Assembly (NCBI GenBank): GCA_945910005.1
Contig: OX246743.1
Span: forward strand, 37,937,461 to 38,001,460
Origin: Isoperla grammatica
Taxonomy: Eukaryota; Arthropoda; Insecta; Plecoptera; Perlodidae
DNA length: 64,000 nucleotides
Reading direction: 5' to 3'
This document shows, one piece after another, positions 20,061 to 31,467 of this stretch (its first letter is position 1; each line of letters opens with the position of its first letter). A program made the translations under genes and the position numbers. The notes beneath the pieces were generated by a model. It saw only the letters and a program-made list of their open reading frames with translations. It made no database searches and had not been told where the DNA came from.

Positions 20061-22048
20061 GTGTATCAATTTTGGAACAAACGAAGACCACGGTGTCTAT
20101 AAGTATAACCTTCTTAATTTATTTTTATTTAAATTTATTTTTAAATATAAGCAAACATAAATTGTATAGTAATCATGTTTTGAAGGAATAATAAAGAATA
20201 TAGGACCTATTTGCGGGGCAAGTGGAAGTTAAGATATATTGATGGCAGGCTAATATTGAAATACAGCAACAGCTGACTATGCTTTGTAATTGATGTGATT
20301 GTACAATGAAAAGAATCGCAAAAGTTGTTCTAAACCAATCCAGGGTACATCAAATACCCCAACCCGAAGTAGGAATCAAACTCTTCTGCACCTTCTGCAT
20401 TAGAAATAGTAATAAACTCACAAGACCAACATGCTACACATGATTGTGTACGCTATTTAAAAAATATATATTCGTTTTTTTATCAAATTTTCTCACAGAC
20501 ACTGTAGCACACGGGTGACCTCCGATTAGAAACCTCTGATCTAGAACTATCCCATGGCAACAAGCGAAAACACGTACATTGTTCCTTCTAAAGAAAAGTT
20601 AGTGGAGCTCATAATAAAAAGTCAATATAATAAACAAACAAGGTAGGTAGAGATTTCTTTGTACGCGCTCGTATTTCCTCTGTGTGACAAAGGACGGGAC
20701 GAGATCAAGTGTTCTCGATGTTAAAGGGGCGTGACGTTGACCCGGAGGACATTTCCATGAAAAACGTCTTCTCTTTCTTTTCTTTGTCGCGTTTTATACA
20801 CTCAGACCACTTTCAGTAACTAACTAACGGCAACTCTCGCTGAATGTCGCAGTCACATCAAGTCACGTGACCAACGAATTTCTGTGTCGGCATCGGCGTC
20901 GACGTGGCTTTGTCATGTCATGATTATATCCGTTGCTCTTCTGCTCCATATTTCATCTATTATTTATAAACATTATTGTATTTGTAACTTTCCATCTTAT
21001 TGTAACTGAGTGTACGTAGACTTAACTGAACTTAGTTACTTCATTTATTTATAATAGATCAACTTGTATTGGACGGTTATCTCGTATTCAGTCTTGTAAA
21101 TAATAGTTATGTGTACAAATAAAATTGTTAAGAAGGAAGGGGTTCGGGATTAAAAACGAGATGATTATTATTTCTTCATTTTTGTTATTTTACAGGGGTA
21201 TACTAATTTTTCAGAAAGTGAAAGCGATAGTGGCCCCAGCTATGTTCCAGAATATACCCAAAGTGTTACCTGCAGTTTATAAAAAGTTCTTCGCATAATC
21301 AAATTTCAGGTTTTTCAATGCAGTGTGAGTTATAGTATTGAAGGTTTGCACTTTACAAAAAAAATTGTTTTAAAATAATATTAATAATAATGAGGTATAC
21401 AAAGACTATTCCTCATTAGATGTCACATCATAATTGGGGCAAAACGTAAGAGGAAGTGCACTTAAAACATATACGAGAAGACTTTAGTCATTAGCTCAGA
21501 CAATAACAACATAGGGGAGACTTTAATAATCTAGATCCGGTGGTCATCATAACCTAACCCAGCCCAATGTTTTACAACTTGTAGACAGCCGTACACGAAC
21601 CACCTTCCTTACTACGCACCGTTAACTTCGAAAGGTAATCGAATTGTTGGTTTGTAACAATAACGCCCTCCCTATGTCTTGTCCATGGTGCTAATCCCAT
21701 TGTCTACGCACAAAGCAACACTTTTCAAACTCTATTGTTCTATAAATGTGAAATTATACTGCGCTGTGCCACCCAAAGCACAAGACGTGCATGCATAAAC
21801 AATAAAGCCATATAATCTAAACAATAAATTGTGTTAGTTTTCCCGCAAATTTATTAAATAATGAAAGAAACTAGTTTTTTTGCAAACAATTCGAAATGGT
21901 TTCATTACGGATTTCTATGAAAATTATCGTTTTAAGATAGCATTGTTTGACTTGTTTTGTTTGTATTTATTTGAAAATTAAATTCATGTCATAAAGAGAA
22001 TCTATTTTTGAAAGATACCTTGAACAATAACATCAACTTGAACTACAG
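20061..22048. other. AT-rich spacer with a GC-richer island
   Basis: 20690-20930 is clearly richer in CpG than its surroundings and includes the palindrome GTCACGTGAC (20862-20871). It could be a promoter or enhancer for gene B, but no transcript start can be assigned. The remainder shows no recognisable feature. Confidence 0.35.
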
Positions 22049-22202
22049 TTAGGTTGGAATTCATAGTCGGCCCCTACACCTAGGGGCGCCCATTGTTACC
22101 AAGGTAACAATTGTTTGCATGTTATTTCCCATAAACAAAACAAATCCATAGCAACAATGGGTGCCCCTAGGTGAAGGGGCCGACTATGAATTCCAACCTA
22201 AG
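22049..22202. mobile_element. Foldback MITE-1, copy 3 (best)
   Basis: The most symmetrical copy: arms of about 48 bases start TTAGGTTGGAATTCATAGTC and close with the reverse complement. The loop contains GTTATTTCCCATAAACAAAAC. Defines the family ends used for copies 1 and 2. Confidence 0.82.
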
Positions 22203-22401
22203 TGTCAAATGTATTAAGAATCAAGAGAAACTGCAATTGCTACTTGATTATTTTTAGAACGAATATATTATTTTCTTACGAAACTGGTTTCTATGACTGA
22301 TTGAAAAACACTGTTTTCACTCAAAGCTTTTCATACTGTTTATAATAACAGCACAGAATACTACTGGCATAAATAAGAGAACTATTCTGTGACCCTTTAT
22401 A

Positions 22402-22597
22402 AACCGGTAGAGGTGGCTCAGCGGTAAGACGCGAGACTTATTCAGGAGGTCGCCGGTTCGATACCCGCCTGAGGTTTTCCTCAGCACAAGGCAAATTCTA
22501 GGGTGAGCTTTACTAACAGCCATCGGTAATTTCTTCCCAACTATCCAAACATTCTAACATAAAAACGTAGTTGATCAGTTACCTGAAGAGGGATTCC
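22402..22597 (+). mobile_element. SINE-1 copy, internally deleted
   Basis: The head TAGAGGTGGCTCAGCGGTAA and B box GGTTCGATACC are intact. The middle is shortened, and the end CTATCCAAACATTC ... TCAGTTACCTGAAGAGG matches 9052-9311. Confidence 0.75.
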
Positions 22598-22599
22598 TT

Positions 22600-23270
22600 C
22601 ATATTAATAGATTTTAATTTTTTATGAACTAGAAAATTAAATACTAATTTCCAACAAAACATTGTTTATAGTTAGAAAATGTTGTCAGTGTTGACAACCG
22701 TAAATAAAATAATTTCACTTTCACTTAGTCTTCACGTGAATGTATTTAAATACAAAAACATAAAACGAAAGAAAAGAGTTTGAAAAGGATATCCTGCACA
22801 CAAAAGGAAATGATAATTTTCAAAAACTGTCCGACGAAAAAAAAATGTTAAATAAAGTTACAGCCCTTATTTTCATGCATGTAAATTATGGGTAGAAAGA
22901 TGTAATTGCCGGTTCCACCCACGCATAGAACGAACCTCGCCCACTAGCGCTGATGACCTAGGTGTGGCAGTGATTGCAACTACACCGCAGTGCATCCGCT
23001 TGTCAACATAACGTGAACCAAGGCAGTGTCTGCCTGATAGAAAGTAGAAGTCAAATTACAGACTTGCTTCAACCGGACCTGAGCTTAATTGGCCTCAACT
23101 GCGATATTCTTCATTGTTCAACAGTGTCAACATGTTTCTAAGAAGAGAAAAACCGATGACTGCATGACAGTGGAGACGTTTTACTTTCTGTGTATTGATT
23201 TGTCAATCATTCTGCGTTTCGTATTATTTAATTTTTTGTTTATAATCATCAAAATTATCTTATACAGAAA
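22600..23270. other. AT-rich spacer
   Basis: No gene or repeat could be assigned. Confidence 0.4.
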
Positions 23271-23271
23271 A

Positions 23272-23505
23272 TCCTAGCCAGATAGGTCGAGGAGGAGAAG
23301 TCAGATGAAATGCAGTCCACACCCTCCCCACTCCCTTTTGTTCCCCCTTTCCATTTTCCTCTCCACCCTCCTACTTGCCCCTTTCCACCAAAATGCCCCC
23401 ATTTCATTTTCATATTTCACCCACTCATCGTCTCGATTAGCCAAGTTGCAAAAGTATGAGACGTTAAGCCCAAATATCAATCAATCAATCAATATAGAAA
23501 ATACA
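23272..23505 (+). mobile_element. Retroposon family 3 copy with (ATCA)n tail
   Basis: 5'-truncated copy from CTAGCCAGATAGGTCGAGG through ATGAAATGCAGTCCACACC, a C/T-rich middle, and CGATTAGCCAAGTTGCAAAA. It ends in ATCAATCAATCAATC. Variable 5' truncation with a constant simple-repeat tail is typical of LINE-type retroposition. Confidence 0.78.
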
Positions 23506-23692
23506 TATATATAATTATTTTTTTGACGTAGACTTGAAGTATAGATTATAATAATGCACCCTCACTAACCGCAATAATCTCTTTACCCGTAGTCATAAGA
23601 TAAAACAAAAATATCCCTCAAATTGTAAATGAAAACTTATGATGATTTAGAAACGATGGACAGATAAAGCTACCAGTATATGATCTATAATT

Positions 23693-25975
23693 AATAGACC
23701 ATGGGCCAGCTAATAGAAACCCCCCCCCCCCCCCCCCCGGTGCGGAAGGTTTGAAAGTGGTTTTGTATACCTCTTAATATTACATTTTGATTTTCACTTG
23801 TTAGCCAACACAACTTTGGTGGAACAGCCAACCAGGGGTGTCCAAAGATTTTGGTCTAAATAGTACAAATATTAATTGTGAGTCTTGTAGTAACAAAGTA
23901 GTTAGTTTTACGTGAGTTTATAACTATGTATATTATTGTCTTATTTATAAAAATTGTTTGAGACCCAATTGGCCATTATCTTCGGAGATATCACCCTGTG
24001 TCTTTTTGGACATCATGAAATTCTTTAGTCACAAATGTCGTTTGCGACCACTCTAATGAAAGGTCTTGATGAGTACTTTACGAATAAGTAATTTATTTTA
24101 CATGTCAATGATACATTTTCAGGGGTAATCACGCTTTAAACGTCAAAATCCATCTTCGATCGCTATTTTTTGCACTATTAGCTAATAAAGGTGAGAAGTT
24201 TCCATTTTTTTTCTTTGTAGCTTTGAAATATATGTTAGTGTATTAACATTGTTTGTAATATGTGATTTCCATAGAATAATATCCATTTTAGGTTATTGTT
24301 TTAATTTTTAATTTATTTTTTTTTTTAAATTTATTAACGTCGTTAAAAAGTAAACACGTTTATTTAAGGATTGTGCAGCTTTTATAATACAAATGCATGT
24401 CACTTACTTGGTGGAACAGTCAAAAGTCACAAAATAACAAACATACTTACATAAACGCTCAAGAAACGCAATTAATATTTATGTATATACATTTGAGATG
24501 CCACATTTTGACACCCCTGGTGGGTGCATCCGCTAAAACCGTGTTGTATATTGAGTAAAAATGCGAAGACAATCTATTCAAGTACTCAAACCCGCTTCCA
24601 TCATCTTCCACAATGTGGGTAATATGGGAGGTCATACACTGGCAAAACTATATATACTATCTACTCTAAGTAAACCAAAAAATGTATCTGGAAAGTTTTG
24701 TGCACCCCTTAAATGGAAAAATGTATTTAATTAAGTATTTTGAATGTTAAAGAATATATACGTCCAGAATTGTTAATTTACTGTCCAGAATCGCAATTAA
24801 CATCAATATTGCTCTTTATTTCGCCATGTTTGGATACCCCTGGTGGGTGCATCCACCAAAACTATGTTGGCTAACAAGCTAAAATCGAAAGACAGTGTAC
24901 CAAAGTATCCAAAAACAGTTCTAAACTTTCCGGCATATGGGGAACGGGGGGTTACAAATGGGGTAAACCCTATACATGTTATGCTCAAAGTAAACAAATA
25001 AAATGTATAAATTATTAAATTCAATGTATTATATATTGTGTTGTGCGACCATTTAAATGGGAAAATGTATAATTAACAATTTCAATGTGTTAAAGGTTAC
25101 TTAATTCCAAAAATGTTCATTTTATTGTCAAAATCACAATTATCATTAATATTGCTCACTATTTCGACATTTTGGATAGCCCTGGTAAGTGCACTCACAA
25201 AAAACCATCTTGGCTAACAAGTAAAAATCAAAAGGTCATGTATCAAAGTATACAAAAACACTTTCAGACCGTCCAATATTGGAGGGGTGGGGGGTTACAG
25301 ATGGGGCAAACATGATACATTTTAACCTAAAAAATTCACATAAAATGTATATAGAATGTTTTTCTCACCCCTGAAAAATAAAAAATTCATGTTATCAAGC
25401 ATTTTAGATGCGTGAGGTTATATACTTACAACTATTTTGATTTATTCTCAAGAATTGCATATAATATTAATATCGATTTGTACCGTGGCACATTTGGACA
25501 TCCCTGGTAGATGCACCCGCCAAAACCATGTTGGCTAACAAGTAAAAATCAAAAGTACATATATAATAGTAATCGAAACCACTTTTAGACCTTCCATTAT
25601 TTGAGGGGTGGGGCGTTACAGAGCGGCCAAACTATATAAATGTTTTGCTCGAAATAAAAACAAAACATGAATAGATAACTAGTTTGTGTAACCCTGAAAA
25701 TCAACCAATTGTATTATTTAGTAGCTTACGTATAAAAGAGTACATCCTTACAAAAATAGTTAATTCTTTGAACTGGCAACATACCTCAATTAATATTTTT
25801 ATGGTTTTCACAGTACCACATTTGGACACCCCTGGTGGGTGCACCCACCAAAACCATGATGGCTAACAAGTGAAAATCGAAAGTCAATATATCAAAGTAC
25901 TCAAAACCACTTTCAGACCTTCCGCACCGGGGGGGGGGGGGGGGAGGGGGGGTTATAGCTGGCCCAAGGTCTATA
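23693..25975. mobile_element. 2.3-kb inverted-repeat element filled with a 330-bp satellite
   Basis: Ends: left AATAGACCATGGGCCAGCTA, right TAGCTGGCCCAAGGTCTATA, inverted. Arms extend about 155-160 bases inwards (23693-23855 and 25818-25975). They include a long C/G run, GGTGCGGAAGG and CCAGGGGTGTCCAAA. Between the arms, 24508-25975 holds five direct copies of a roughly 330-bp unit. No transposase frame is present. The target duplication could not be fixed. Confidence 0.7.
24508..25975 (+). repeat. 330-bp tandem repeat, about five copies
   Basis: The landmark around CCCTGGTGGGTGCA lies near 24508, 24830, 25171, 25491 and 25821 (spacings about 320-341). Each unit continues AAAACCATGTTGGCTAACAA, a G-rich stretch ending GGGGTTACA and an AT-rich half. 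The last unit is the right terminal arm of the surrounding element. Confidence 0.82.
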
Positions 25976-27509
25976 ACACGCAGTGGCTGTGTCCAATGAA
26001 TCTTAGTTCATATTTTAAAATTATTATTTTTGTTGTGAATCTTATGAATCTTAGTTCATATTTTAAAATTATTATTTTTGTTGTTTCCCGAGGTACTCAA
26101 CCGAATTGCGTCACCGAATCAGATCCCTACAGTCACATATCGCCGGGGTCATCATAAGAGAAAACAAAATACATATGGGGGGGGGGGGGGGGGAAGTAGG
26201 CGTTTAGGTCACAAGGTGATATACCGAGAATATTCGGTTGAGAAGAGGCACAGAAGAAAAGTTGGAAACGTGAGCAATTGACTATGATGAGCTAATTAAA
26301 GAATGATCAAGGGTATTCACGGTAACCTTCTTTGCGGATTATACAATTTTGGCAAGTGTAATTATAATATATGATTTATTTTTATTTGTTATTTAATATC
26401 CAATTGAATAATAGTGAAAAAAGAAAAAACAGCTTATTATACTAAAATCTTTCAGGTGGAACCGAAGAACGGAGGGAAAATTGCCAGTCTTAGTTTTTTA
26501 ACATTTCACTTAAACATTACATAACGATAATAGTCCTATATTTATTTAAATGTAACTACCATAATTTCATTAATTTATGACAATAATTACAATACAATAC
26601 AAATTAGAGTAATGAAAATACGCATGTCTTGCTTCGTGACTTCTTTGTGCACAATCTGTGCTAATGTTTATTGTCCTCGGTCGTTCGTAAAACACTTTCA
26701 TACATAATCAAATTAGTGAGGCGTGAATTGAACAAATAAAATAAACATTAACCCAGTTGTGTCGTCGTGATTTTATATAGATGCAATTTAATAAATGCGA
26801 GAGTTGCTTGGAATGTGTTGAAAATCTCGTGTCACAGCGTCTTGTTTGTATTTAAATCGAGATAAATCTCTTTATTTTTAATGTTACTTTCATCTTTAAA
26901 ATTCTTTATCTTCTTTGATACAGCTGTTGAGTTCTGGCCTATCCTAACACTAAACTAGGTACTCAAATGACTGCATCTGTCAACATAACCTTCATTAATT
27001 AAGGGGCTATGTGTATAAGTACATCGTTAAACACAAAATAGTAGTTAAGGCTGTATGCTCTCCAACCCGAACGCAAATTAGAAATAATGATGCCATACCC
27101 TAGAGAAATAGTGCTCTATTTTATAGATTATGCTAGTGTTCAATTATGTAAATATATATATATTTGTTTCCATGAGAATTTATAATTTTGAAAATGTGTT
27201 TTACAGACACATAACAACAATTTGAATGAATTATATTTTAATTTAAGTAAACAATACACTTTCCATTGAACTTACCAATACCTATAAATAATAGAACACT
27301 AATGTGAGAATTATGACTTCCAACTAAATATTTAGTTTAGATGTTCGCTAACTTGTTTCATCATGACTAAGACTACCACTAAGTATTGAAAAAAGTTATC
27401 TTGTACACCTTAATATTTTGATGGAAGTGTTGACCAATTCTCTAAGAAAAACATATCTTTTGATATCTTATGATAATATTAACTTTTTGGAAATTTTATG
27501 TCTACTTAC
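25976..27509. other. Gene A downstream flank
   Basis: A direct duplication of about 40 bases (ATGAATCTTAGTTCATATTT at 25997 and about 26044) and a 17-G run (26177-26193) are present. No exon that could continue gene A was recognised. Confidence 0.4.
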
Positions 27510-27737
27510 AGAGCTCTTCAAAGAATCGCGTCCTGTTCACTCGCTTGGGTGGTACCAGGTACCGTCCGCCCTCGGTGCCGTTCAGCTGGTACCGGACACC
27601 ACCACTGCCTGGTGAGGTGTCAAGAAGGCTCTGCACTACTTGGTTGATATCCTCCATGGACACCTGACTTAGATGGCCGTTGTGGGTCTCAGCCAGCTGA
27701 TCGTACGCCAGGGAGAGGCCGTCGCCATTGGAGTCCC
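27510..27737 (-). CDS. Gene A exon 2: acidic segment with a DSNGDG loop
   Basis: Internal exon of exactly 76 codons, phase 1 at both ends, between a GTCTTGCAG acceptor and a GTAAGT donor (GT at 27508-27509). It joins exon 1 (34510-34660) so that the split codon becomes Gly, giving LLG then DSNGDGLSLAYDQLAE. DSNGDG resembles a calcium-binding EF-hand or dockerin-like loop start. The next 40 residues look helical (SMEDINQVVQSLLD), but a second loop is not seen. The C-terminal part (RYQLNGTEGGRYLVPPKR) has one NGT sequon and a basic stretch. It is clearly coding by frame, splice sites and GC content, but I cannot name the family. Its phase-1 donor could splice to gene B exon 2. Confidence 0.78.
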
Positions 27738-27829
27738 CTGCAAGACAATGTGCTCGTTACGAGGTACATAGAAGATGAAAGAATTAAAATTAATACAAAC
27801 TATACATACAAAAAAAAAAAATTAAAATT

Positions 27830-28050
27830 AAATCCATCAATATCCGTCCAGGTACTAACTATAGAAACGGGCGGGGGGGTAGCAGGTTCCCACCGTCACT
27901 TGGGCCTCGGGTCTACCTAAATACAAACTATACAAACAAACAAAAAATCAAAATTAAATCCATCAATATCTGTCCCTGTACTAACTATAGAAACAAGTAG
28001 GGGGGGGGGTAGTAGGTTCCCACTGTCACTTGGGCCTCGGATCTACCTAA
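27830..28050 (+). repeat. About 123-bp tandem duplication
   Basis: Two copies share AAATCCATCAATATC, GTACTAACTATAGAAAC, a G-run, and GGTTCCCAC ... TCACTTGGGCCTCGG. It sits just upstream (minus sense) of gene A exon 2. A pyrimidine-rich CTT/CTC tract continues to about 28150. Confidence 0.8.
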
Positions 28051-28812
28051 GCCAGCTAGCCTTTTTCTTCCTTTTTTCTTCCTTTGTCCCGCTGACATCT
28101 CTTCTTCAATATCTTCGTCTTCTTCCTCTTCTTCTCCTCCCTTGCAATCTTCCTCCGGACTCTACCAAAATAATGATTACCCTAAATATAAAACTAATTA
28201 AATAAGTGTTGCTCGTAATTATTCTGTTTCGCTCGCCTCATCAAGATGCAAATATTTTAAATAATCCGTGCCGAGCACGAATTGTCACTGGATTAGTTTC
28301 CTACGGAGATTTTTGTTTATTTACGCTTCTATATTGCAATCGTTCAATACAAGACGGCGAGGAATTCTAGATGGTGATAAAGGACAATTACAAAAAACAA
28401 TACTTATGCCGGTAGTATTTTTAGACAGGTTGCACCATATAAAACAATGCAGTGACAAACATACAATCCAACAAACAATAATAGTAGTATAATCAAAAAA
28501 ACGGTACAATTCATGGTGTTATTGGTTTTTTTCTGGGTTCAGTACTTATTTTTTAATGAATTTTCAGAGTCGAGGGATACGTTTTTGAGTCCGATAGTAG
28601 CTGTGCCGTAAGCTCGCTTTGCGCGCCCCAACAGCATGAATCACGACGCAAGGCAACCTTCTTATACATAACATTATTGTTGTTCTGAGGTAATACTCAT
28701 TCCTGCTACCCCTATACAGTCCCCCCCCTCCCCCCCCCCAAATAGACACATGAGATACAGTTCGGCAGTCTTAACCGAGGGGTCGCGAAGTGATGACGTG
28801 ATTTGGACATAT
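28051..28812. other. Gene A intron 1 segment
   Basis: A CTTCTTC-rich tract and C8TC10 run (28721-28740); nothing gene-like on either strand. Confidence 0.4.
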
Positions 28813-28858
28813 CGTCACACGGAATCACACGGATCAGTGTATAGTAATAATATAGTAA
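28813..28858 (+). repeat. Left part of a 190-bp tandem repeat split by the LTR element
   Basis: GTCACACGGAATCACACGG and GATCAGTGTATAGTAATAAT match 31606-31660. The rest of this repeat copy resumes at 31468, after the LTR element. Confidence 0.75.
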
Positions 28859-29261
28859 TGTAACATATATGGAAGGCGGATAGGGTTGGATCTAGGAAGC
28901 TTGGTAAAAAGAAGAAGTGGTTTTAGAAAAGAAAGATTGTTGGGTATTGTTGAGAGATGTTACTATGGTTGAGAAAAATAACAAGATGGAAAAGCAGTAT
29001 GCTGTATGGTAAAATGAGATAAAAACAAGATAAAAAAACTTAGTGTTGTTTAAAAAGGTGACAGTGAAGGACTGGTTTTGTGTGTGTGACGCCCACGACG
29101 GCTGCTTCGGGACGTCGAAACAGGCCTGTTTCGAAGTGCGACGGTTGTTCGTGAGGTAAACATCAAGCCATCAAACGAGTAAGTAATGTAATATCGACTG
29201 AGCTAGTTATATAAAATAATAATTTGTCTACTTGAGATACCGGGCTAGACAGTATTTGACA
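28859..29261 (+). mobile_element. 5' LTR
   Basis: 403-bp repeat starting TGTAACATATATGG and ending AGTATTTGACA (TG...CA ends). It appears identical by eye to 31065-31467. It contains CGAAACAGGCCTGTTTCG, an internal palindrome. Confidence 0.93.
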
Positions 29262-29264
29262 ATT

Positions 29265-29282
29265 TGGCGCTCCAACGTGTAG
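29265..29282 (+). other. Candidate primer-binding site
   Basis: TGGCGCTCCAACGTG starts 3 bases after the 5' LTR, in the position and with the TGG start expected of a tRNA primer site. The matching tRNA was not identified. Confidence 0.6.
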
Positions 29283-29504
29283 GGCTCGGTCTACTACAAC
29301 GACCGAGATGGTAGATGTCTGTCCATAGGTTTAGATCAATATTAGGCTAGAGAAGTTTGTCTAGGGAATGTGTTAACAAATTTTAGTTAAATCAGTAAGA
29401 TCAGATTCGAGATTGTCCATAGGTTGATACGTATGATTGTGTGAATGTATGAATAGACTAGTGGAGGTTCAAGAAAATTTGGAGTAGCAAAGAGTGGTTA
29501 AAGT

Positions 29505-30323
29505 ATGGAGAGGGAGCTTGATGATATTGAAGGAAGTGAATATGAGGGGTTAAGAGTGGAGAGGGAGCTTGACGATATTGAAGGGAGCTTGATGATGGAT
29601 GGACCAGATGAGGATGGGGATCTCAAGAGCATGATAAGGAATTTAATGAGGATGCAAGTAGGTGTGACAGCCAAGATCACAGAGATGAAGAAAGGGCAAG
29701 ATGAACAAGCTAGGGCTTTGGAAGAGATGAAGAAAGGGCAGGACGAACAAGCTAGGGCTTTGGAAGAGATGCAGAGGGATATGGTTAAACAGGTAGATAT
29801 GGAGAAGATGATGGGAGACATGACCGCGGAAATGAAAACGATATTTTTGGTAAAGCAGGTGGATGTAGGAGATGTAAAGAAAGAAAAAGATTTGAGAAGC
29901 GTAGGAGAGGTAGGAAGTGGAAAAATAGATGTTGTGAAAGAGATTGTTGAAGAGCAAGTAGGCTGGTTGGATAATAAGGAAGATGTGGAGATAGTTGAGA
30001 AGCAAGGTGACAAGTTTGATGATAAGCAAGATGTGGAGAAAGTTGAGGAGCAAGATGAGATGAGGTTTGATAAGAAAGACGTGGTTGTTACAGAGCAACA
30101 TATAGATAAAGTGGTGGATAAATATGTGGAGATAGATGAGGAGTACAAGGATGCTGTGGTTGGTGAGGAAAATAATGATTTGACTGTAGGGCAGACAGAT
30201 GGTTGGGTCAATAATGAGAGGGAGTGGGTTTGTTATGAGAAAGAATGGATGATGGTAGGAAGAGACTGGAGTAAGTTTAGAGGTGGAACTGTTGAAACTC
30301 TCGTAAAGGTAGGCCTATGGTAA
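29505..30323 (+). CDS. LTR-element ORF: charged coiled-coil, gag-like N-terminal remnant
   Basis: 272-residue open frame from ATG at 29505. The first part repeats a short segment (VERELDDIEGS twice). Next come heptad-like helices with a 15-residue direct duplication (EMKKGQDEQARALEE twice), then a Lys/Glu/Asp/Val-rich tail. Insect gypsy-group Gag proteins often begin with such a charged coiled coil (family knowledge), but no CCHC zinc knuckle or capsid motif is visible. It may help package the element using helper proteins, or be a decayed remnant. The antisense open frames over this interval are shadows. Confidence 0.6.
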   Translation: MERELDDIEGSEYEGLRVERELDDIEGSLMMDGPDEDGDLKSMIRNLMRMQVGVTAKITEMKKGQDEQARALEEMKKGQDEQARALEEMQRDMVKQVDMEKMMGDMTAEMKTIFLVKQVDVGDVKKEKDLRSVGEVGSGKIDVVKEIVEEQVGWLDNKEDVEIVEKQGDKFDDKQDVEKVEEQDEMRFDKKDVVVTEQHIDKVVDKYVEIDEEYKDAVVGEENNDLTVGQTDGWVNNEREWVCYEKEWMMVGRDWSKFRGGTVETLVKVGLW

Positions 30324-30568
30324 AAAAAAAATTTCGGGGATGTTAATTTGAAACCGTACAAAATGTTTATGGAATAAACTTGTTCTGTATGTGTTGGTGG
30401 ATTTCATGTTGGTAGTAATGTGGTTAAATGTTTGTTTCGTTGCTGTATTGTGGTCGGCCGACATTTTGTCTTGGGTTCGATGTTCTTTTGGTTGCCATAG
30501 GTATGTTTTTTTTCCATTTTTGTGGAACGAAATTCAAATTGCGACAAAAAATTAAAAAAACATGGGGG

Positions 30569-30660
30569 GTAATTGTCGTAATAGCGTTGTCGTAATAGCG
30601 TTGTCGTAATAGTGTTGTCGTAATAGCGTTGTCATAATAGGGTTGTCATAATGTTGTCGA
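30569..30660 (+). repeat. 15-bp tandem repeat inside LTR element
   Basis: About six copies of GTTGTCGTAATAGCG with small changes, ending GTTGTCATAATGTTGTCG. It lies in the non-coding 3' half of the element. Confidence 0.85.
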
Positions 30661-31045
30661 GAAGTTGATGATACCAGTGGTATAAATAATTTAAAAAAAA
30701 AAAAAAAGATTTTTTTTTATTCACTGAGTGGTGGTTTTTTTTTTGTCAAAAGGAATGTGGTGGGTCACATTGCCTGTGATACATTATCTGCAATATGCAG
30801 AAGAAAAAAAAAAAAAGAATTTTTTAAATTCACTGGGTGGATTTTTTTTGTCTAAAGGATTGTTGCATAATATAGTAAGTCAGACATTGTTGGGAATTAC
30901 AGAGTGGCATTGTTGAGGTATTGTCAAACTTTGACCATAGTTGGAGTGTTGATGAGGTGGTCAGTATGAATGGAGGATATATTCGTTTAGGGGATGGTCA
31001 TTTGGGGTATAATTATTTCTATATTTATCGTTAAAATGACAAATA

Positions 31046-31060
31046 TAAGAAATAGGGGGG
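31046..31060 (+). other. Polypurine tract
   Basis: AAGAAATAGGGGGG immediately precedes TAAT and the 3' LTR, the expected place for plus-strand priming. Confidence 0.7.
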
Positions 31061-31064
31061 TAAT

Positions 31065-31467
31065 TGTAACATATATGGAAGGCGGATAGGGTTGGATCTA
31101 GGAAGCTTGGTAAAAAGAAGAAGTGGTTTTAGAAAAGAAAGATTGTTGGGTATTGTTGAGAGATGTTACTATGGTTGAGAAAAATAACAAGATGGAAAAG
31201 CAGTATGCTGTATGGTAAAATGAGATAAAAACAAGATAAAAAAACTTAGTGTTGTTTAAAAAGGTGACAGTGAAGGACTGGTTTTGTGTGTGTGACGCCC
31301 ACGACGGCTGCTTCGGGACGTCGAAACAGGCCTGTTTCGAAGTGCGACGGTTGTTCGTGAGGTAAACATCAAGCCATCAAACGAGTAAGTAATGTAATAT
31401 CGACTGAGCTAGTTATATAAAATAATAATTTGTCTACTTGAGATACCGGGCTAGACAGTATTTGACA
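31065..31467 (+). mobile_element. 3' LTR
   Basis: 403 bp, same length and apparently the same sequence as 28859-29261. Followed by the target-site copy GTAA. Confidence 0.93.

Larger units (their letters stand above)
28859..31467 (+). mobile_element. Non-autonomous Ty3/gypsy-type LTR retrotransposon
   Basis: 2609-bp element in gene A intron 1, antisense to the gene. It has two 403-bp LTRs, a primer-binding-like TGGCGCTCCAACGTG just inside the left LTR and a purine tract AAGAAATAGGGGGG just before the right LTR. The 4-bp target duplication is GTAA (28855-28858 and 31468-31471). Internal sequence is about 1.8 kb with one 272-residue open frame and no protease, reverse transcriptase, RNase H or integrase. 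A 4-bp duplication is common in the gypsy group (family knowledge). Apparently identical LTRs point to a recent insertion. Confidence 0.9.

Noticed and set aside
29498..30211. Ser/Thr-rich open frames antisense to the LTR-element ORF
   Set aside because: They mirror the GAG/GAA-rich coiled-coil coding strand; no independent start context or known protein content.
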